From positions 4,474,501-4,538,500 of the forward strand of contig NZ_CP076134.1 of NCBI RefSeq assembly GCF_018736085.1: a stretch of DNA of 64,000 nucleotides, written 5' to 3'. The translations under genes and the position numbers were made by a program. Below are positions 34,572 to 43,857 of this stretch, in pieces. Positions within the stretch are counted from its first letter, which is position 1; the number at the start of each line of letters is the position of its first letter. The notes under the pieces were generated by a model. It was given only the letters and a program-made list of their open reading frames with translations. It did not search any database and was not told the origin of the DNA. Origin of the DNA: Bradyrhizobium sediminis. GTDB taxonomy: Bacteria; Pseudomonadota; Alphaproteobacteria; Rhizobiales; Xanthobacteraceae.

Positions 34572-35867
34572 ATGGCCGCACCCAAACCGCCCGCCTTCGA
34601 AACCCTGAGCCTGCATGCCGGCCAGCATCCGGATCCCGTCACCGGCGCACGCGCGGTCCCGATCTATCAGACCACCTCGTATGTGTTCCAGGATTCCGAG
34701 CACGCCGCGGCGCTGTTCAACCTCGAACGTGCCGGCCACATCTATACGAGGATTTCGAACCCGACCACGGCGGTGCTGGAAGAGCGGCTGGCCGCGCTCG
34801 AAAGCGGGGTCGGCGCGATCTGCACCGCGAGCGGCATGGCGGCGCTGCATCTGGCCATCGCGACGCTGCTCAATGCCGGCGACCACATCGTCGCCTCCGC
34901 TTCGCTCTATGGCGGCACCATCAATCTGCTGGCGCACACGCTGCCGCGCTTCGGCATCACCACGACCTTCGTCAAGCCGCGCGCGCTGGACGAGTTCCGT
35001 TCGGCGATCCGGCCCAATACGCGCCTCGTCATCGGCGAGACCATCGGCAATCCCGGCCTCGAAGTGCTGGACATCCCCGCCGTCGCGCAAATCGCGCATG
35101 AGGCGAAAATCCCGCTCCTGATCGACAACACCTTCGCGACGCCCTATCTCAGCCGGCCGATCGAGCTCGGCGCCGACATCGTGATGAACTCGGCGACCAA
35201 ATGGATCGGCGGCCACGGCATCGCCATTGGCGGCGTGATCGTCGATGGCGGCCGGTTCGACTGGCGGGCGTCCGGCAAGTTTCCGGTGCTGACCGAACCC
35301 TATGCCGGATATCACGGCATCGTCTTCGACGAGCAGTTCGGCCAGGCCGCCTTCATCATGCGGGCGCGCACCGAAGGCCTGCGCGACTTCGGCGCCTGCC
35401 TGTCGCCGACCAACGCCTTCCAGCTGCTGCAGGGCGTCGAGACGCTCGGCGTCCGCATGGACCGCCACATGGCCAATACCCATGCCGTGCTCGAGGCGCT
35501 GGCCGCCAACAAGGCGGTGGCGTGGGTGCTGCATCCGTCGCTGGAAAATCATCCCGACCATGAATTGGCCAAGCGCCTGCTGCCGCGCGGCGCCGGGTCG
35601 ATCGTCAGCTTCGGCATCAAGGGCGGCCGGGTGGCCGGCAAGAAATTCATCGAGTCACTTCGGATGATCAGCCACCTCGCCAATGTCGGCGACGCCAAGA
35701 CCCTGGTCATTCATCCCGCCAGCACCACCCATCAGCAGATGGACGCCGCGCAACTGAAGGCCGCAGGGGTCGGCGAAGAGCTGGTGCGGTTGTCGGTCGG
35801 CATCGAAGCCGCCGCCGACATCATCGACGACCTCGGCCAGGCGCTCCGTATTTCGCAGAAGGCTTGA
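34572..35867 (+). CDS. metY: O-acetylhomoserine sulfhydrylase MetY
   Basis: A 431-residue pyridoxal-phosphate enzyme of the Cys/Met metabolism family; the length of about 430 fits O-acetylhomoserine aminocarboxypropyltransferase. Seen: FETLSLHAGQHPDPVTGARA, then YTRISNPTTAVLEERLAALE and the PLP-phosphate-binding ASGMAALHLAI. The PLP lysine is in MNSATKWIGGHGIAIGG (Lys near residue 210), and the C-terminal VGIEAAADIIDDLGQAL is typical. It makes homocysteine directly from O-acetylhomoserine and sulfide in the cytoplasm. It sits beside a set of organosulfur genes, consistent with sulfide made there being assimilated. No SAM riboswitch is visible in the upstream gap. Confidence 0.92.
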   Translation: MAAPKPPAFETLSLHAGQHPDPVTGARAVPIYQTTSYVFQDSEHAAALFNLERAGHIYTRISNPTTAVLEERLAALESGVGAICTASGMAALHLAIATLLNAGDHIVASASLYGGTINLLAHTLPRFGITTTFVKPRALDEFRSAIRPNTRLVIGETIGNPGLEVLDIPAVAQIAHEAKIPLLIDNTFATPYLSRPIELGADIVMNSATKWIGGHGIAIGGVIVDGGRFDWRASGKFPVLTEPYAGYHGIVFDEQFGQAAFIMRARTEGLRDFGACLSPTNAFQLLQGVETLGVRMDRHMANTHAVLEALAANKAVAWVLHPSLENHPDHELAKRLLPRGAGSIVSFGIKGGRVAGKKFIESLRMISHLANVGDAKTLVIHPASTTHQQMDAAQLKAAGVGEELVRLSVGIEAAADIIDDLGQALRISQKA

Positions 35868-35870
35868 GCC

Positions 35871-36653
35871 ATGCAACTGTCCGTGAACGGCATTGATACC
35901 TTCGTCGCCACCGGCGGCCGGGAATTCGACAAGTCCCTGCCTGCCATCGTACTGCTGCACGGCGCCGGCTTCGATCACACCACCTGGGCCCTGCATTCGA
36001 GGTGGTTCGCGCACCACGGCTTTGGCGTGCTGGCGCCGGACCTGCCGGGCCATGGCCGCTCGGGCGGCGCGCCGCTACCGACCATCTCCGGCATGGCCGA
36101 CTGGACCGCCGCATTGCTCGATGCGGCCGGCGTGCCCAAGGCGCGACTGGTCGGACATTCCATGGGCTCGCTGATTGCGCTCGAAACCGCGGCGCGGCAC
36201 CCGGCCAAAGTCTCCGGGCTGAGCCTGATCGGCACGGCGGCCACCATGACCGTCGGTCCCGACCTGCTCAAGGCCGCCGAAGCCAACGACCATGATGCGG
36301 TCGACATGGTCTCGATCTGGGGCCTCGGCCATCAGGCCGAACTCGGCGGCAGCCTCGCGCCCGGCCTGTGGATGCATTATGGCGCCCAGCGGGTGCTCGA
36401 ACAGTGCCGGCCCGGCGTGCTGTTCAACGACCTTTCCGCCTGCAACGCCTATCAGGGCGCGCTCGCCGCCGCCGCCAGGATCACGGTGCCTGCCACGCTC
36501 ATTCTCGGCGAGCGCGACATGATGACGCCGGCAAGAGCCGGCAAGGCGCTGGCCGCAGCCCTTGCGAATTCACGCACCGTGGTGCTGTCGGGCGCCGGCC
36601 ACATGATGATGGTCGAGCGGCCCGACGAACTGCTGGCGGCGCTGCAGGGCTGA
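35871..36653 (+). CDS. Alpha/beta hydrolase
   Basis: A 260-residue hydrolase of the alpha/beta fold. The oxyanion-region motif is IVLLHGAGFDHTTWALHSRW and the nucleophile elbow is LVGHSMGSLIALE, with Ser97. The acid is probably in LILGERDMMTPARAGKALAA, and the His in VLSGAGHMMMVERPDELLAA. It has no signal peptide. It starts 3 bp after metY, so the two are co-transcribed; homologues of such hydrolases beside metY suggest a link to thioester, homoserine-ester or organosulfur metabolism, but no substrate can be stated. Confidence 0.9.
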   Translation: MQLSVNGIDTFVATGGREFDKSLPAIVLLHGAGFDHTTWALHSRWFAHHGFGVLAPDLPGHGRSGGAPLPTISGMADWTAALLDAAGVPKARLVGHSMGSLIALETAARHPAKVSGLSLIGTAATMTVGPDLLKAAEANDHDAVDMVSIWGLGHQAELGGSLAPGLWMHYGAQRVLEQCRPGVLFNDLSACNAYQGALAAAARITVPATLILGERDMMTPARAGKALAAALANSRTVVLSGAGHMMMVERPDELLAALQG

Positions 36654-36700
36654 GCGGCGCAATTGCCGGGTTCAACAAGCAGCGCCCACCGAGCCGGCGG

Positions 36701-37639
36701 CTATTCCGCCGCGACGCTCAGATCGAGACGGGCCTGCGGCGCCTCGCCGGTCACGACCGAGACACGCTCGCCCCACCGCTCTTCCGGGTAATAGTCCCAC
36801 ACGGCATGATGCTGGCTCGCCCAATTGTCCCACACCAGCAGCGAATTCGGTTGCCAGTGCACCCGCGTCTGCAGCGCAAGCTGGCCTTCGACATGGCGGA
36901 ACAGGAACTGGAGCAGCGCGTCGCTTTCCCTGCGTGTGAGTTGCACGATGTGGGAGGTGAACGAGGCGTTCACATAGAGAAACTTCCGTCCCGTTCGCGG
37001 ATGGGTCGCCACCACGGGATGCTCCGACTGCGGATAGGTCTTGCCGGGATCCGGCTTTGCACCATAGCCCGCCGTCCACGCAAGCGAGCCATCGTGGATC
37101 GCCGTCAGCCCGTCGAGCAGGCGCTTGATCGGGTCTGACAGAAACTCGTAGGCAAGATACATGTTGGCGAAGGCGGTGTCGCCGCCAAGAGGTGGCGTCT
37201 TCGTCACGCGCAGCAGCGAGACTGCGATCGGACTTGGGTCGCAGGACACATCGGGATGCCAGCCGTCGCCCGCGGTGAAACGCGAATCCCGGCCGGTTTT
37301 CCATGACAGAAATTCCGGGTCGAACGGGCCGTCATGGCTGAAGCGCGTGGCGGCGAGTTCATGCCGGTGCAGGGACTTGCCGAAGCGCAGGCCGAACCGC
37401 TTATGGTGCTCACGCGAGATGTTCTGGTCGCGGAAGACGATTGCAAGGTTCTCGTCGAGCGCGCGGCGGATTTCCGCGAACTGGACGTCGGAGACCTCCT
37501 TCGAAAGGTCGACGCCGGATATCTCGGCGCCGACGGTCGGCGAGAGCTGTTTGACCCCGATGGTTTCGTAAGGCTGGCGCCTTTCGCCATTCCAGGCCTC
37601 GATCGCAATCTTGTCGTTGAAATCCCGGTAGAAGCTCAT
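36701..37639 (-). CDS. TauD/TfdA-family Fe(II)/2-oxoglutarate dioxygenase
   Basis: A 312-residue dioxygenase. The iron-binding facial triad is visible: HxD in DGWHPDVSCDPSPIAVSLLR (near residues 125-128), and the distal His in NWASQHHAVWDYYPEERWGE (near 277). The 2-oxoglutarate-binding Arg is in the EERWGERVSVVTG stretch. Members of this family split sulfonates or sulfate esters (taurine, alkyl sulfates) or act on aryloxyacids, giving sulfite or phenols. It is last in a reverse-strand group after an SsuA-type binding protein and an LLM flavin monooxygenase, which points to scavenging sulfur from an organic sulfonate or sulfate ester. The exact substrate is unknown. Confidence 0.88.
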   Translation of the reverse strand: MSFYRDFNDKIAIEAWNGERRQPYETIGVKQLSPTVGAEISGVDLSKEVSDVQFAEIRRALDENLAIVFRDQNISREHHKRFGLRFGKSLHRHELAATRFSHDGPFDPEFLSWKTGRDSRFTAGDGWHPDVSCDPSPIAVSLLRVTKTPPLGGDTAFANMYLAYEFLSDPIKRLLDGLTAIHDGSLAWTAGYGAKPDPGKTYPQSEHPVVATHPRTGRKFLYVNASFTSHIVQLTRRESDALLQFLFRHVEGQLALQTRVHWQPNSLLVWDNWASQHHAVWDYYPEERWGERVSVVTGEAPQARLDLSVAAE

Positions 37640-37666
37640 TTGCTATTCCTCTCAACTGCGCTAACT

Positions 37667-38641
37667 TCAGGAGCCGGATGTCCATTTCCAGACAATGTCG
37701 GAGACGTTAACCGGCTTCGGGATCAAGCCGAGGCGGGCAAAACGATCGGCAATCGCCTGCTGGCTCTTGATGACCTCGTTGTCGAGCGGAACGACGCGGT
37801 AGTTGGAGCGGCCGACAAAGCGCCTGATGGCTTCGATGTCGACGCCGGTTGCCTCCGCCTGGGCCTTGGCGACCTCCTCGTGATGGAGATCGGCCCACTG
37901 GCCTTCCGATGCGAACACGCTGTTGAGCTTTGCTACCAGCGAGGGATATTTCTCCACGAAATCCGTCCACGCAATGTAGAAGGCATTGGGCTTGTGCACA
38001 TCCTTGTCGAAGGCGATCACGCGCGCATTCTGCTTGAGTTCCGCGAGTGAGAGATAGGGATCCCAGATCGACCAGGCATCGACCGAGCCTTTGACAAAGG
38101 CCGCGGTCGCGTCGGCTGGCGCGAGTGGAGCGGGCGAGATGTCGCTCCAGGCAAGTCCGCCCTTTTCCAGAGCGGCGACGAGCAGATTGTGCGCGCTCGA
38201 TCCCTTGCCAAAGGCAACGCGTTTGCCCTTGAGATCGGCAAGGGTCTTGATCGGCGAATCCTTGGGGACGATGATCGCCTGCGTATTGCCGTCCGATTTG
38301 ACCGCAGCGACGTAGCGAATCCTGGAGTTACCCGCCTGCGCGAAGATCGGCGGCGAATCGCCGACAAAGCCGAAATCGACCGCACCCACGTTGATTGCCT
38401 CGAGCAGCGGCGGACCGAACTGGAAGTCGATCCACTTGATCTCAATGCCCAGCGGCTTGAATGCATCTTCCACCGTATGGCGCTGCCGCACCGCCGGAAA
38501 GAATCCGCCCTTCTGCGTGCCGATGCGGATTTCGGTCGGCTTGCCCTGCACCTGCGCGGCGACAGGCGATGAGGCGATGCCCATCGACCCCAGCAAGGCC
38601 AGCACAACGCCGGCGATGAGGGTCCGTCTGGTCTGTAACAT
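37667..38641 (-). CDS. SsuA-type aliphatic sulfonate ABC transporter binding protein
   Basis: A 324-residue periplasmic solute-binding protein. The signal peptide (RRTLIAGVVLALLGSMGIAS, cleavage near VAAQ) is followed by IRIGTQKGGFFPAV, then VDFGFVGDSPPIFAQAG, GKRVAFGKGSSAHNLLVAAL and SVDAWSIWDPYLSLAELKQN. These match the SsuA/TauA family, which delivers sulfonates or sulfate esters to an ABC importer. No permease or ATPase gene lies next to it, so it must use a transporter encoded elsewhere or in a neighbouring region outside the window. It lies 27 bp upstream of the TauD-type gene. Confidence 0.9.
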   Translation of the reverse strand: MLQTRRTLIAGVVLALLGSMGIASSPVAAQVQGKPTEIRIGTQKGGFFPAVRQRHTVEDAFKPLGIEIKWIDFQFGPPLLEAINVGAVDFGFVGDSPPIFAQAGNSRIRYVAAVKSDGNTQAIIVPKDSPIKTLADLKGKRVAFGKGSSAHNLLVAALEKGGLAWSDISPAPLAPADATAAFVKGSVDAWSIWDPYLSLAELKQNARVIAFDKDVHKPNAFYIAWTDFVEKYPSLVAKLNSVFASEGQWADLHHEEVAKAQAEATGVDIEAIRRFVGRSNYRVVPLDNEVIKSQQAIADRFARLGLIPKPVNVSDIVWKWTSGS

Positions 38642-38806
38642 GCCCTGGCTTTGCTCCGTTTTGTGTTTGCGATGCGAGATCGCGAAACCAAAACGCTACG
38701 CCGGTTTTTCCGGATTGTTGTTTCAAAGATAAAATGAAGTGCGCAAGATTTTTGATCCGCCGCGAGATGCGGCGAATGACTTCATCTCTGTGACCGATGA
38801 CCTGGG

Positions 38807-40015
38807 CTACCCCGCCGCCGCCGTGATCGGCTTGGCGACGTTCACCGCCAGCTTGCCGTAGCGATCCGTGAACGCCTCGGTGTCGATCTCCTCGAGCTTT
38901 ATCGCGCCGCTCATCACGCCTTTCTTCCAGGCGTCGTGCTCGGGATCGGCGCGGAATTCCGGCATCACTTCGCGAGCGAACAGTTCGAGGGATTCGCAGA
39001 TGTGCTCATGGCTGTTCTTGCCGGCCTGGTTGAGCAGGATCACCTGGTCGATATGCGAACTGCGGAACCGGCGCAGTTTTTTCCGGAGCGTTTCGGGCGA
39101 TCCGATCAGGCCGCCGCGCAATGCCGCCTCCTGCGCCTCCGGATTGTCGCGCTTCCACTTGTTGTATTCGTCCCACATGTTGACGGTGCCGGGATCGGGG
39201 CGCTGCCGGTTCTGCGACGCGCCGTAAAAGCGCAGCGCGAACTGGAAGAAGGTGGCACCGTCGGCGCGCGCGCGGGCCTCGTCGTCGGTCTTCGCGCACA
39301 TGAAGAACGACACCAGCGCCATGTTCGGATTGATCTCGTAATCGGCGAGCTTCTTCAGCCGCTTGGTGATCGCATTGTAATAGGCGTGCACCCAGGCGTG
39401 CGCGGCATCGGCGCTGACGAACTGAAAGCCGAGCGCGCCGAACCCGTTCTGGCCGGCGCGTTCGATGGTCGGCAACTGCGAACACGCCATCCACAGCGGC
39501 GGATGCGGCTTCTGCACGGGTTTGGGCACCACGTTGCGCAGGGGTATGTCGAAATACTTGCCGTGATGCTCGCTGCCGCCGTCCCTGAACATCGGGAAGA
39601 TGGCGCGGACGGCTTCCTCGAACACTTCCTTCTTGGTCTCCATGTCGCGGCCGAACGGCGTCAGCTCGGTGATCGAGGCGCTCTCGCCCATGCCGAATTC
39701 GACGCGGCCGTTGCTGAGGAGATCGAGCACCGCGACGCGCTCGGCGACGCGCACGGGATGATTGGTGGTGAGCTGGAAGATGCCGTGGCCGAGCCGGATA
39801 TTCCTGGTGCGCTGGGAGGCTGCGGCGAGAAACGATTCCGGCGACGGCGAATGCGAATATTCTTCCAGGAAATGATGCTCGACCACCCAGGCATGATCGT
39901 AGCCGAGGCGGTCGGCGGTCTCCAGTTGCGTCAGCGCGTCCTGGTAGAGCTTGAGTTCGTCGCCGGCTTGCCACGGGCGCGGCAATTGCAACTCATAAAA
40001 GATGCCGAATTTCAT
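38807..40015 (-). CDS. LLM-class flavin-dependent monooxygenase
   Basis: A 402-residue member of the luciferase-like monooxygenase family, which uses reduced flavin from a separate reductase. The start at 40015 (MKFGIFYELQLPRPWQAGDE) is preferred over an in-frame codon upstream. Seen: DHAWVVEHHFLEEYSHSPSP, then IRLGHGIFQLTTNHPVRVAE and FGMGESASITELTPFGRDME. Related enzymes desulfonate alkanesulfonates, but this one is longer than SsuD, so the substrate is unassigned. Its position upstream of the SsuA- and TauD-type genes (all reverse strand, with a 165-bp gap before ssuA-type) suggests a joint organosulfur role. Confidence 0.87.
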   Translation of the reverse strand: MKFGIFYELQLPRPWQAGDELKLYQDALTQLETADRLGYDHAWVVEHHFLEEYSHSPSPESFLAAASQRTRNIRLGHGIFQLTTNHPVRVAERVAVLDLLSNGRVEFGMGESASITELTPFGRDMETKKEVFEEAVRAIFPMFRDGGSEHHGKYFDIPLRNVVPKPVQKPHPPLWMACSQLPTIERAGQNGFGALGFQFVSADAAHAWVHAYYNAITKRLKKLADYEINPNMALVSFFMCAKTDDEARARADGATFFQFALRFYGASQNRQRPDPGTVNMWDEYNKWKRDNPEAQEAALRGGLIGSPETLRKKLRRFRSSHIDQVILLNQAGKNSHEHICESLELFAREVMPEFRADPEHDAWKKGVMSGAIKLEEIDTEAFTDRYGKLAVNVAKPITAAAG

Positions 40016-40161
40016 GGCGTCGCTCCCAGGACCGGCTTGTTGTTGGCGGTATTGTAATGGCCGCGGGAGCCGAGTCCACCGTCGCGCCAATTCCGCATGG
40101 CGGAAGGAAGTGTGGGAAGGGACGTTAGGTCGCGCCGGGAGGCGGGCAAGGCGTGCTATGC

Positions 40162-40175
40162 TTGATCAAGATCAA
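40162..40175. promoter_or_regulatory. FNR/FixK-type box upstream of nap
   Basis: TTGAT-CAAG-ATCAA is an exact FNR/FixK palindrome, centred about 94 bp before the napE start codon. Periplasmic nitrate reductase genes in Bradyrhizobium are known to depend on FixK-type regulation at low oxygen, so this is the best-supported of the six such boxes in the window. Confidence 0.8.
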
Positions 40176-40262
40176 GGCGCGCTATCTGATTCGAAGCTCA
40201 ACATTGATCCAAGGTACGGCCCGGATGCCGCCAATCATCATCATTTCCAAGTGAGACGCAGC

Positions 40263-40445
40263 ATGTCGGCCGCAGGCGACGACACGAGTGGACGACCGCG
40301 CCGCAGGCGCATGGAAATCTTTGCATTCCTGTTCCTGACCGCAGTGCTGATGCCGGCCGCTGCGGTCGCGACCGTCGGCGGCTACGGGCTCGCGGTCTGG
40401 GTCTATCAGATGCTGGCCGGTCCGCCCGGCCCTCCCGCGCGCTAA
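40263..40445 (+). CDS. napE: NapE, small membrane protein of periplasmic nitrate reductase
   Basis: A 60-residue protein starting MSAAGDDTSGRPRRRRMEIF, with a basic N-terminus, one membrane helix (AFLFLTAVLMPAAAVATVGG, then YGLAVWVYQM) and a Pro-rich end. This is the NapE/TorE pattern. Its role in nitrate reduction is not defined, but it is the usual first gene of napEDABC operons in rhizobia. The start codon is chosen for the family beginning; a longer open frame upstream is not needed. Confidence 0.88.
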   Translation: MSAAGDDTSGRPRRRRMEIFAFLFLTAVLMPAAAVATVGGYGLAVWVYQMLAGPPGPPAR

Positions 40446-40471
40446 GTCCAGCTTTTTCAGGGAATTTCATC

Positions 40472-40792
40472 GTGGCCAGACCTCACACTGCAATCGATCG
40501 TCGGGCCCTCATCACGGGCCGCCTTCTCAGAGCGGACCAGGTGGTGGCGCCGCCCGGCGGCGAGATCGCGAGCATTCTCGTTCAGGCCCGGCCGGAGAGC
40601 CTCACCAGCGTCGAAGCCGCCATCGTGGCGCTGGCCGGATGCGAGATCTACGGCCGCGATCCCAAGGGCAAGCTGGTCGTCGTGGTCGATGCGCCCGATG
40701 CCGGCGCGCTCGGATCGACCCTCAACACCATCGCGCTGCTGCCCGACGTCTACACCGCCTCACTCGTCTTTCACGCCATCGACGCAAGCTGA
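40472..40792 (+). CDS. napD: NapD, chaperone for NapA signal peptide
   Basis: A 106-residue protein starting at a GTG that follows AGGGA. The NapD ferredoxin-like fold is visible: ASILVQARPESLTSVEAAIV, then LAGCEIYGRDPKGKLVVVVD and SLVFHAIDAS. NapD binds the twin-arginine signal of NapA in the cytoplasm and holds export until the molybdenum cofactor and iron-sulfur cluster are inserted. It is the second gene of the operon. A palindromic repeat lies between it and napA. Confidence 0.92.
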   Translation: MARPHTAIDRRALITGRLLRADQVVAPPGGEIASILVQARPESLTSVEAAIVALAGCEIYGRDPKGKLVVVVDAPDAGALGSTLNTIALLPDVYTASLVFHAIDAS

Positions 40793-40798
40793 CACAGC

Positions 40799-40843
40799 GC
40801 ATGATCCCGAAGAGCCGGAACCGGTTTTCGGAAACGATCATGC
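40799..40843. repeat. Palindromic repeat inside the nap operon (GCATGATC type)
   Basis: Outer arms GCATGATC/GATCATGC with an inner CCGAA/TTCGG-type core form a hairpin in the 84-bp gap between napD and napA. A similar element lies upstream of purA (56280-56350). It resembles dispersed palindromes of Bradyrhizobium genomes, and may stabilise or partly terminate the napED mRNA. Confidence 0.7.
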
Positions 40844-40876
40844 TCAAACGAAAAATCTGACGTCGGGAGAATCGCC

Positions 40877-43381
40877 ATGACCTCGCCCAAACTCGATCGC
40901 CGCCAGGTTCTGAAGCTGGAGGCCGCCGCGATGGCGGCGCTGGCGGGAGGAATGAGCACGCCGGCGGCGGCGGCCAATCTGGTCACCGAACGCGCCGCCA
41001 ACGAGCTGAAGTGGGACAAGGCGGCGTGCCGGTTCTGCGGCACCGGATGCAGCGTCATGGTGGCGACCAAGGACAACCGCGTGGTCGCAACCCACGGCGA
41101 CATCAAGTCGGAGGTCAATCGCGGGCTGAACTGCGTGAAGGGCTATTTCCTTTCCAAGATCATGTACGGCCACGACCGCCTCACCAAGCCGATGCTGCGC
41201 AAGACGAACGGCAAATACGACAAGAACGGCGAGTTCACGCCGGTGTCGTGGGACGAAGCCTTCGACATCATGGCGGAGAAATACAAGGCGGCGCTGAAGA
41301 AGCGCGGCCCCAGCGGGGTCGGCATTTTCGGCTCCGGCCAGTGGACGATCTGGGAAGGCTATGCCGCCGCCAAGCTGTTCAAGGCCGGCTTCCGCTCCAA
41401 CAACATCGATCCCAATGCGCGGCACTGCATGGCCTCGGCGGTTGCCGGCATGATGCGCACCTTCGGCATCGACGAGCCGATGGGCTGCTACGACGACATC
41501 GAACAGGCGGACGCGTTCGTGCTGTGGGGCTCGAACATGGCCGAGATGCATCCGATCCTGTGGACCCGGGTGACCGATCGCCGGCTCTCGGCGCCGCATG
41601 TCCGCGTCGCCGTGCTGTCGACCTTCGAGCACCGCTCGTTCGACCTCGCCGACATCGGCATGGTGTTCAAGCCGCAGACCGATCTCTACATCCTCAACGC
41701 CATCGCCAACCACATCATCAAGACCGGCCGGGTCAACAAGGACTTCGTCGCGGCGCACACCACGTTCAAGCGCGGCCAGACCGACATCGGTTACGGGCTT
41801 CGCCCCGAGCATCCGCTGCAGAAGAAGGCGACGGGCGCGGCCAAGGCCAACGACTCCACCGACATGAGCTTCGACGAATATGCAAAGTTCGTCTCCGACT
41901 ACACGCTGCAGAAGGCGGCGGAGATGTCCGGCGTGCCGCTCAACCGCCTCGAGGCGCTGGCCGATCTCTATGCCGACCCGAAGACCAAGGTCACCAGTTT
42001 CTGGACCATGGGTTTCAACCAGCACACCCGCGGCGTCTGGTGCAACAATCTCGTCTACAACATCCATCTCCTGACCGGAAAAATCTCCGAACCCGGCAAC
42101 AGCCCGTTCTCGCTCACCGGCCAGCCCTCGGCCTGCGGCACCGCGCGCGAGGTCGGCACCTTCTCGCACCGCCTGCCCGCCGACATGGTAGTGACCAACA
42201 AGGCGCACCGCGACATCGCCGAGAAGATCTGGCTGCTGCCGGAGGGCACCATTCCCGACAAGCCGGGCTACCACGCGGTGCTGCAGAGCCGAATGCTGAA
42301 GGACGGGCTGCTCAACGCCTACTGGGTTCAGGTCAACAACAATTTGCAGGCCGGGCCCAACGCCAACGAAGAGACCTATCCGGGCTTCCGCAATCCGGAC
42401 AATTTCATCGTCGTCTCCGACGCCTATCCCTCGGTCACCGCCCTCGCCGCCGACCTGATCCTGCCGACCGCGATGTGGGTGGAAAAGGAAGGCGCCTACG
42501 GCAATGCCGAGCGGCGCACCCAGTTCTGGCATCAGTTGGTCCCTGCCCCCGGCGAGTCCCGCTCGGATCTCTGGCAGCTGATGGAATTCTCGAAGCGCTT
42601 CAAGATGGAGGAAGTCTGGCCGGAAGAGCTGCTCGCCAGGAAGCAGGAATACCGCGGCAAGACGCTGTTCGACGTGCTCTACAAGAACGGCCAGATCGAC
42701 AAGTTCCCGCTGTCCGACATCGAGGCCGGCTACGCCAATGACGAATCGAAGGCGTTCGGCTTCTACGTCCACAAGGGCCTGTTCGAGGAATATGCCGCCT
42801 TCGGCCGCGGCCATGGCCACGACCTCGCGCCGTTCGAGACCTATCACCGCGAGCGCGGGCTGCGCTGGCCGGTCGTGAACGGGCAGGAAACCAAATGGCG
42901 TTTCCGCGAGGGCATGGACCCCTATGTGAAGCAGGGCGTCGGCGTGCAGTTCTACGGCTTCCCCGACGGCAAGGCGCGTATCTTCGCCCTGCCCTTCGAG
43001 CCGGCGGCCGAGTCGCCCGACAGCGAATATCCGTTCTGGCTGTCTACCGGACGCGTGCTCGAGCACTGGCATTCCGGCACCATGACGCGCCGCGTCCCCG
43101 AGCTCTACAAGGCGTTCCCGGAGGCGGTATGCTTCATGCATCCCGACGACGCCGCCGAGCTGAAGCTGCGGCGCGGCGACGAGATCAAGGTGCAGTCCCG
43201 CCGCGGCTATATCCGCACCCGGGTCGAAACCCGCGGCCGCAACAAGACGCCGCGCGGGCTGGTGTTCGTGCCGTGGTTCGACGAGGCGCAGCTCATCAAC
43301 AAGGTGACGCTGGACGCCACCGATCCGATTTCGCTGCAGACCGATTTCAAGAAATGCGCCGTGCGCATCGAGCGGGTGTGA
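40877..43381 (+). CDS. napA: Periplasmic nitrate reductase catalytic subunit NapA
   Basis: An 834-residue molybdenum enzyme that reduces nitrate to nitrite in the periplasm. The twin-arginine signal ([18 protein letters not shown], Arg8-Arg9) directs folded export. The [4Fe-4S] cluster ligands are Cys51, Cys54, Cys58 and Cys86 ([10 protein letters not shown] and NCVKGYF). The molybdenum-ligand Cys184 lies in [12 protein letters not shown]. Molybdopterin-binding regions follow, including [20 protein letters not shown] and the C-terminal [20 protein letters not shown]. The length fits the family. It receives electrons from NapC via NapB. It is the third gene of napEDABC; no disruption is seen. 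Confidence 0.98.
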   Translation: MTSPKLDRRQVLKLEAAAMAALAGGMSTPAAAANLVTERAANELKWDKAACRFCGTGCSVMVATKDNRVVATHGDIKSEVNRGLNCVKGYFLSKIMYGHDRLTKPMLRKTNGKYDKNGEFTPVSWDEAFDIMAEKYKAALKKRGPSGVGIFGSGQWTIWEGYAAAKLFKAGFRSNNIDPNARHCMASAVAGMMRTFGIDEPMGCYDDIEQADAFVLWGSNMAEMHPILWTRVTDRRLSAPHVRVAVLSTFEHRSFDLADIGMVFKPQTDLYILNAIANHIIKTGRVNKDFVAAHTTFKRGQTDIGYGLRPEHPLQKKATGAAKANDSTDMSFDEYAKFVSDYTLQKAAEMSGVPLNRLEALADLYADPKTKVTSFWTMGFNQHTRGVWCNNLVYNIHLLTGKISEPGNSPFSLTGQPSACGTAREVGTFSHRLPADMVVTNKAHRDIAEKIWLLPEGTIPDKPGYHAVLQSRMLKDGLLNAYWVQVNNNLQAGPNANEETYPGFRNPDNFIVVSDAYPSVTALAADLILPTAMWVEKEGAYGNAERRTQFWHQLVPAPGESRSDLWQLMEFSKRFKMEEVWPEELLARKQEYRGKTLFDVLYKNGQIDKFPLSDIEAGYANDESKAFGFYVHKGLFEEYAAFGRGHGHDLAPFETYHRERGLRWPVVNGQETKWRFREGMDPYVKQGVGVQFYGFPDGKARIFALPFEPAAESPDSEYPFWLSTGRVLEHWHSGTMTRRVPELYKAFPEAVCFMHPDDAAELKLRRGDEIKVQSRRGYIRTRVETRGRNKTPRGLVFVPWFDEAQLINKVTLDATDPISLQTDFKKCAVRIERV

Positions 43382-43386
43382 ATGCC

Positions 43387-43857
43387 ATGATCAGAAAACC
43401 CGGAATTTTCCTGCTGGTGATCGCGATCGCGGCTGGATCCAGCTCGCTGCTGGCGCAAGGGCTCAATTCGGGCCTGCGCGGCGCGACCCCGCTCAATGAA
43501 GAGGGGCCGGCCGCCCCGATGACGCCGATGCGCAATACCTCGGAGAAGGAAAAGCGGAACTATCCCGAGCAGCCGCCGGTGATTCCGCATTCGGTCGAAG
43601 GCTACCAGATCGACATGGACGGCAACAAATGCCTGTCCTGTCATGCCCGCGCCCGCACCGGCGAGTCGCAGGCCCCGATGGTCTCGATCACCCACTTCAT
43701 GGATCGCGACGGCCAGTTCCTCGCCTCGGTGTCGCCGCGCCGGTTCTTCTGCAATTCGTGCCACGTCCCGCAGAACGTGGTGAAGGCACCGATCACCAAT
43801 GACTTCGTCGACGTCGACACCATGATCAGCCGGGCGACGCCGGGAGGACGCCGATGA
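43387..43857 (+). CDS. napB: NapB, di-haem cytochrome c subunit of nitrate reductase
   Basis: A 156-residue periplasmic electron carrier. The signal segment ([19 protein letters not shown]) precedes two CxxCH haem motifs: CLSCH at residues 82-86 and CNSCH at 122-126. Conserved His ligands lie in [13 protein letters not shown] and [12 protein letters not shown]. It forms a complex with NapA and receives electrons from NapC. The ATG at 43387 is 5 bp after napA; an ATG 5 bp earlier is out of frame. Its end overlaps napC by 4 bp. Confidence 0.95.
   Translation: MIRKPGIFLLVIAIAAGSSSLLAQGLNSGLRGATPLNEEGPAAPMTPMRNTSEKEKRNYPEQPPVIPHSVEGYQIDMDGNKCLSCHARARTGESQAPMVSITHFMDRDGQFLASVSPRRFFCNSCHVPQNVVKAPITNDFVDVDTMISRATPGGRR

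Noticed and set aside
40844..43141. A 765-codon open frame antisense to napA
   Set aside because: GC-rich codon bias leaves long open antisense frames. The protein is low in complexity, has no domain, and the sense strand encodes a clear NapA.
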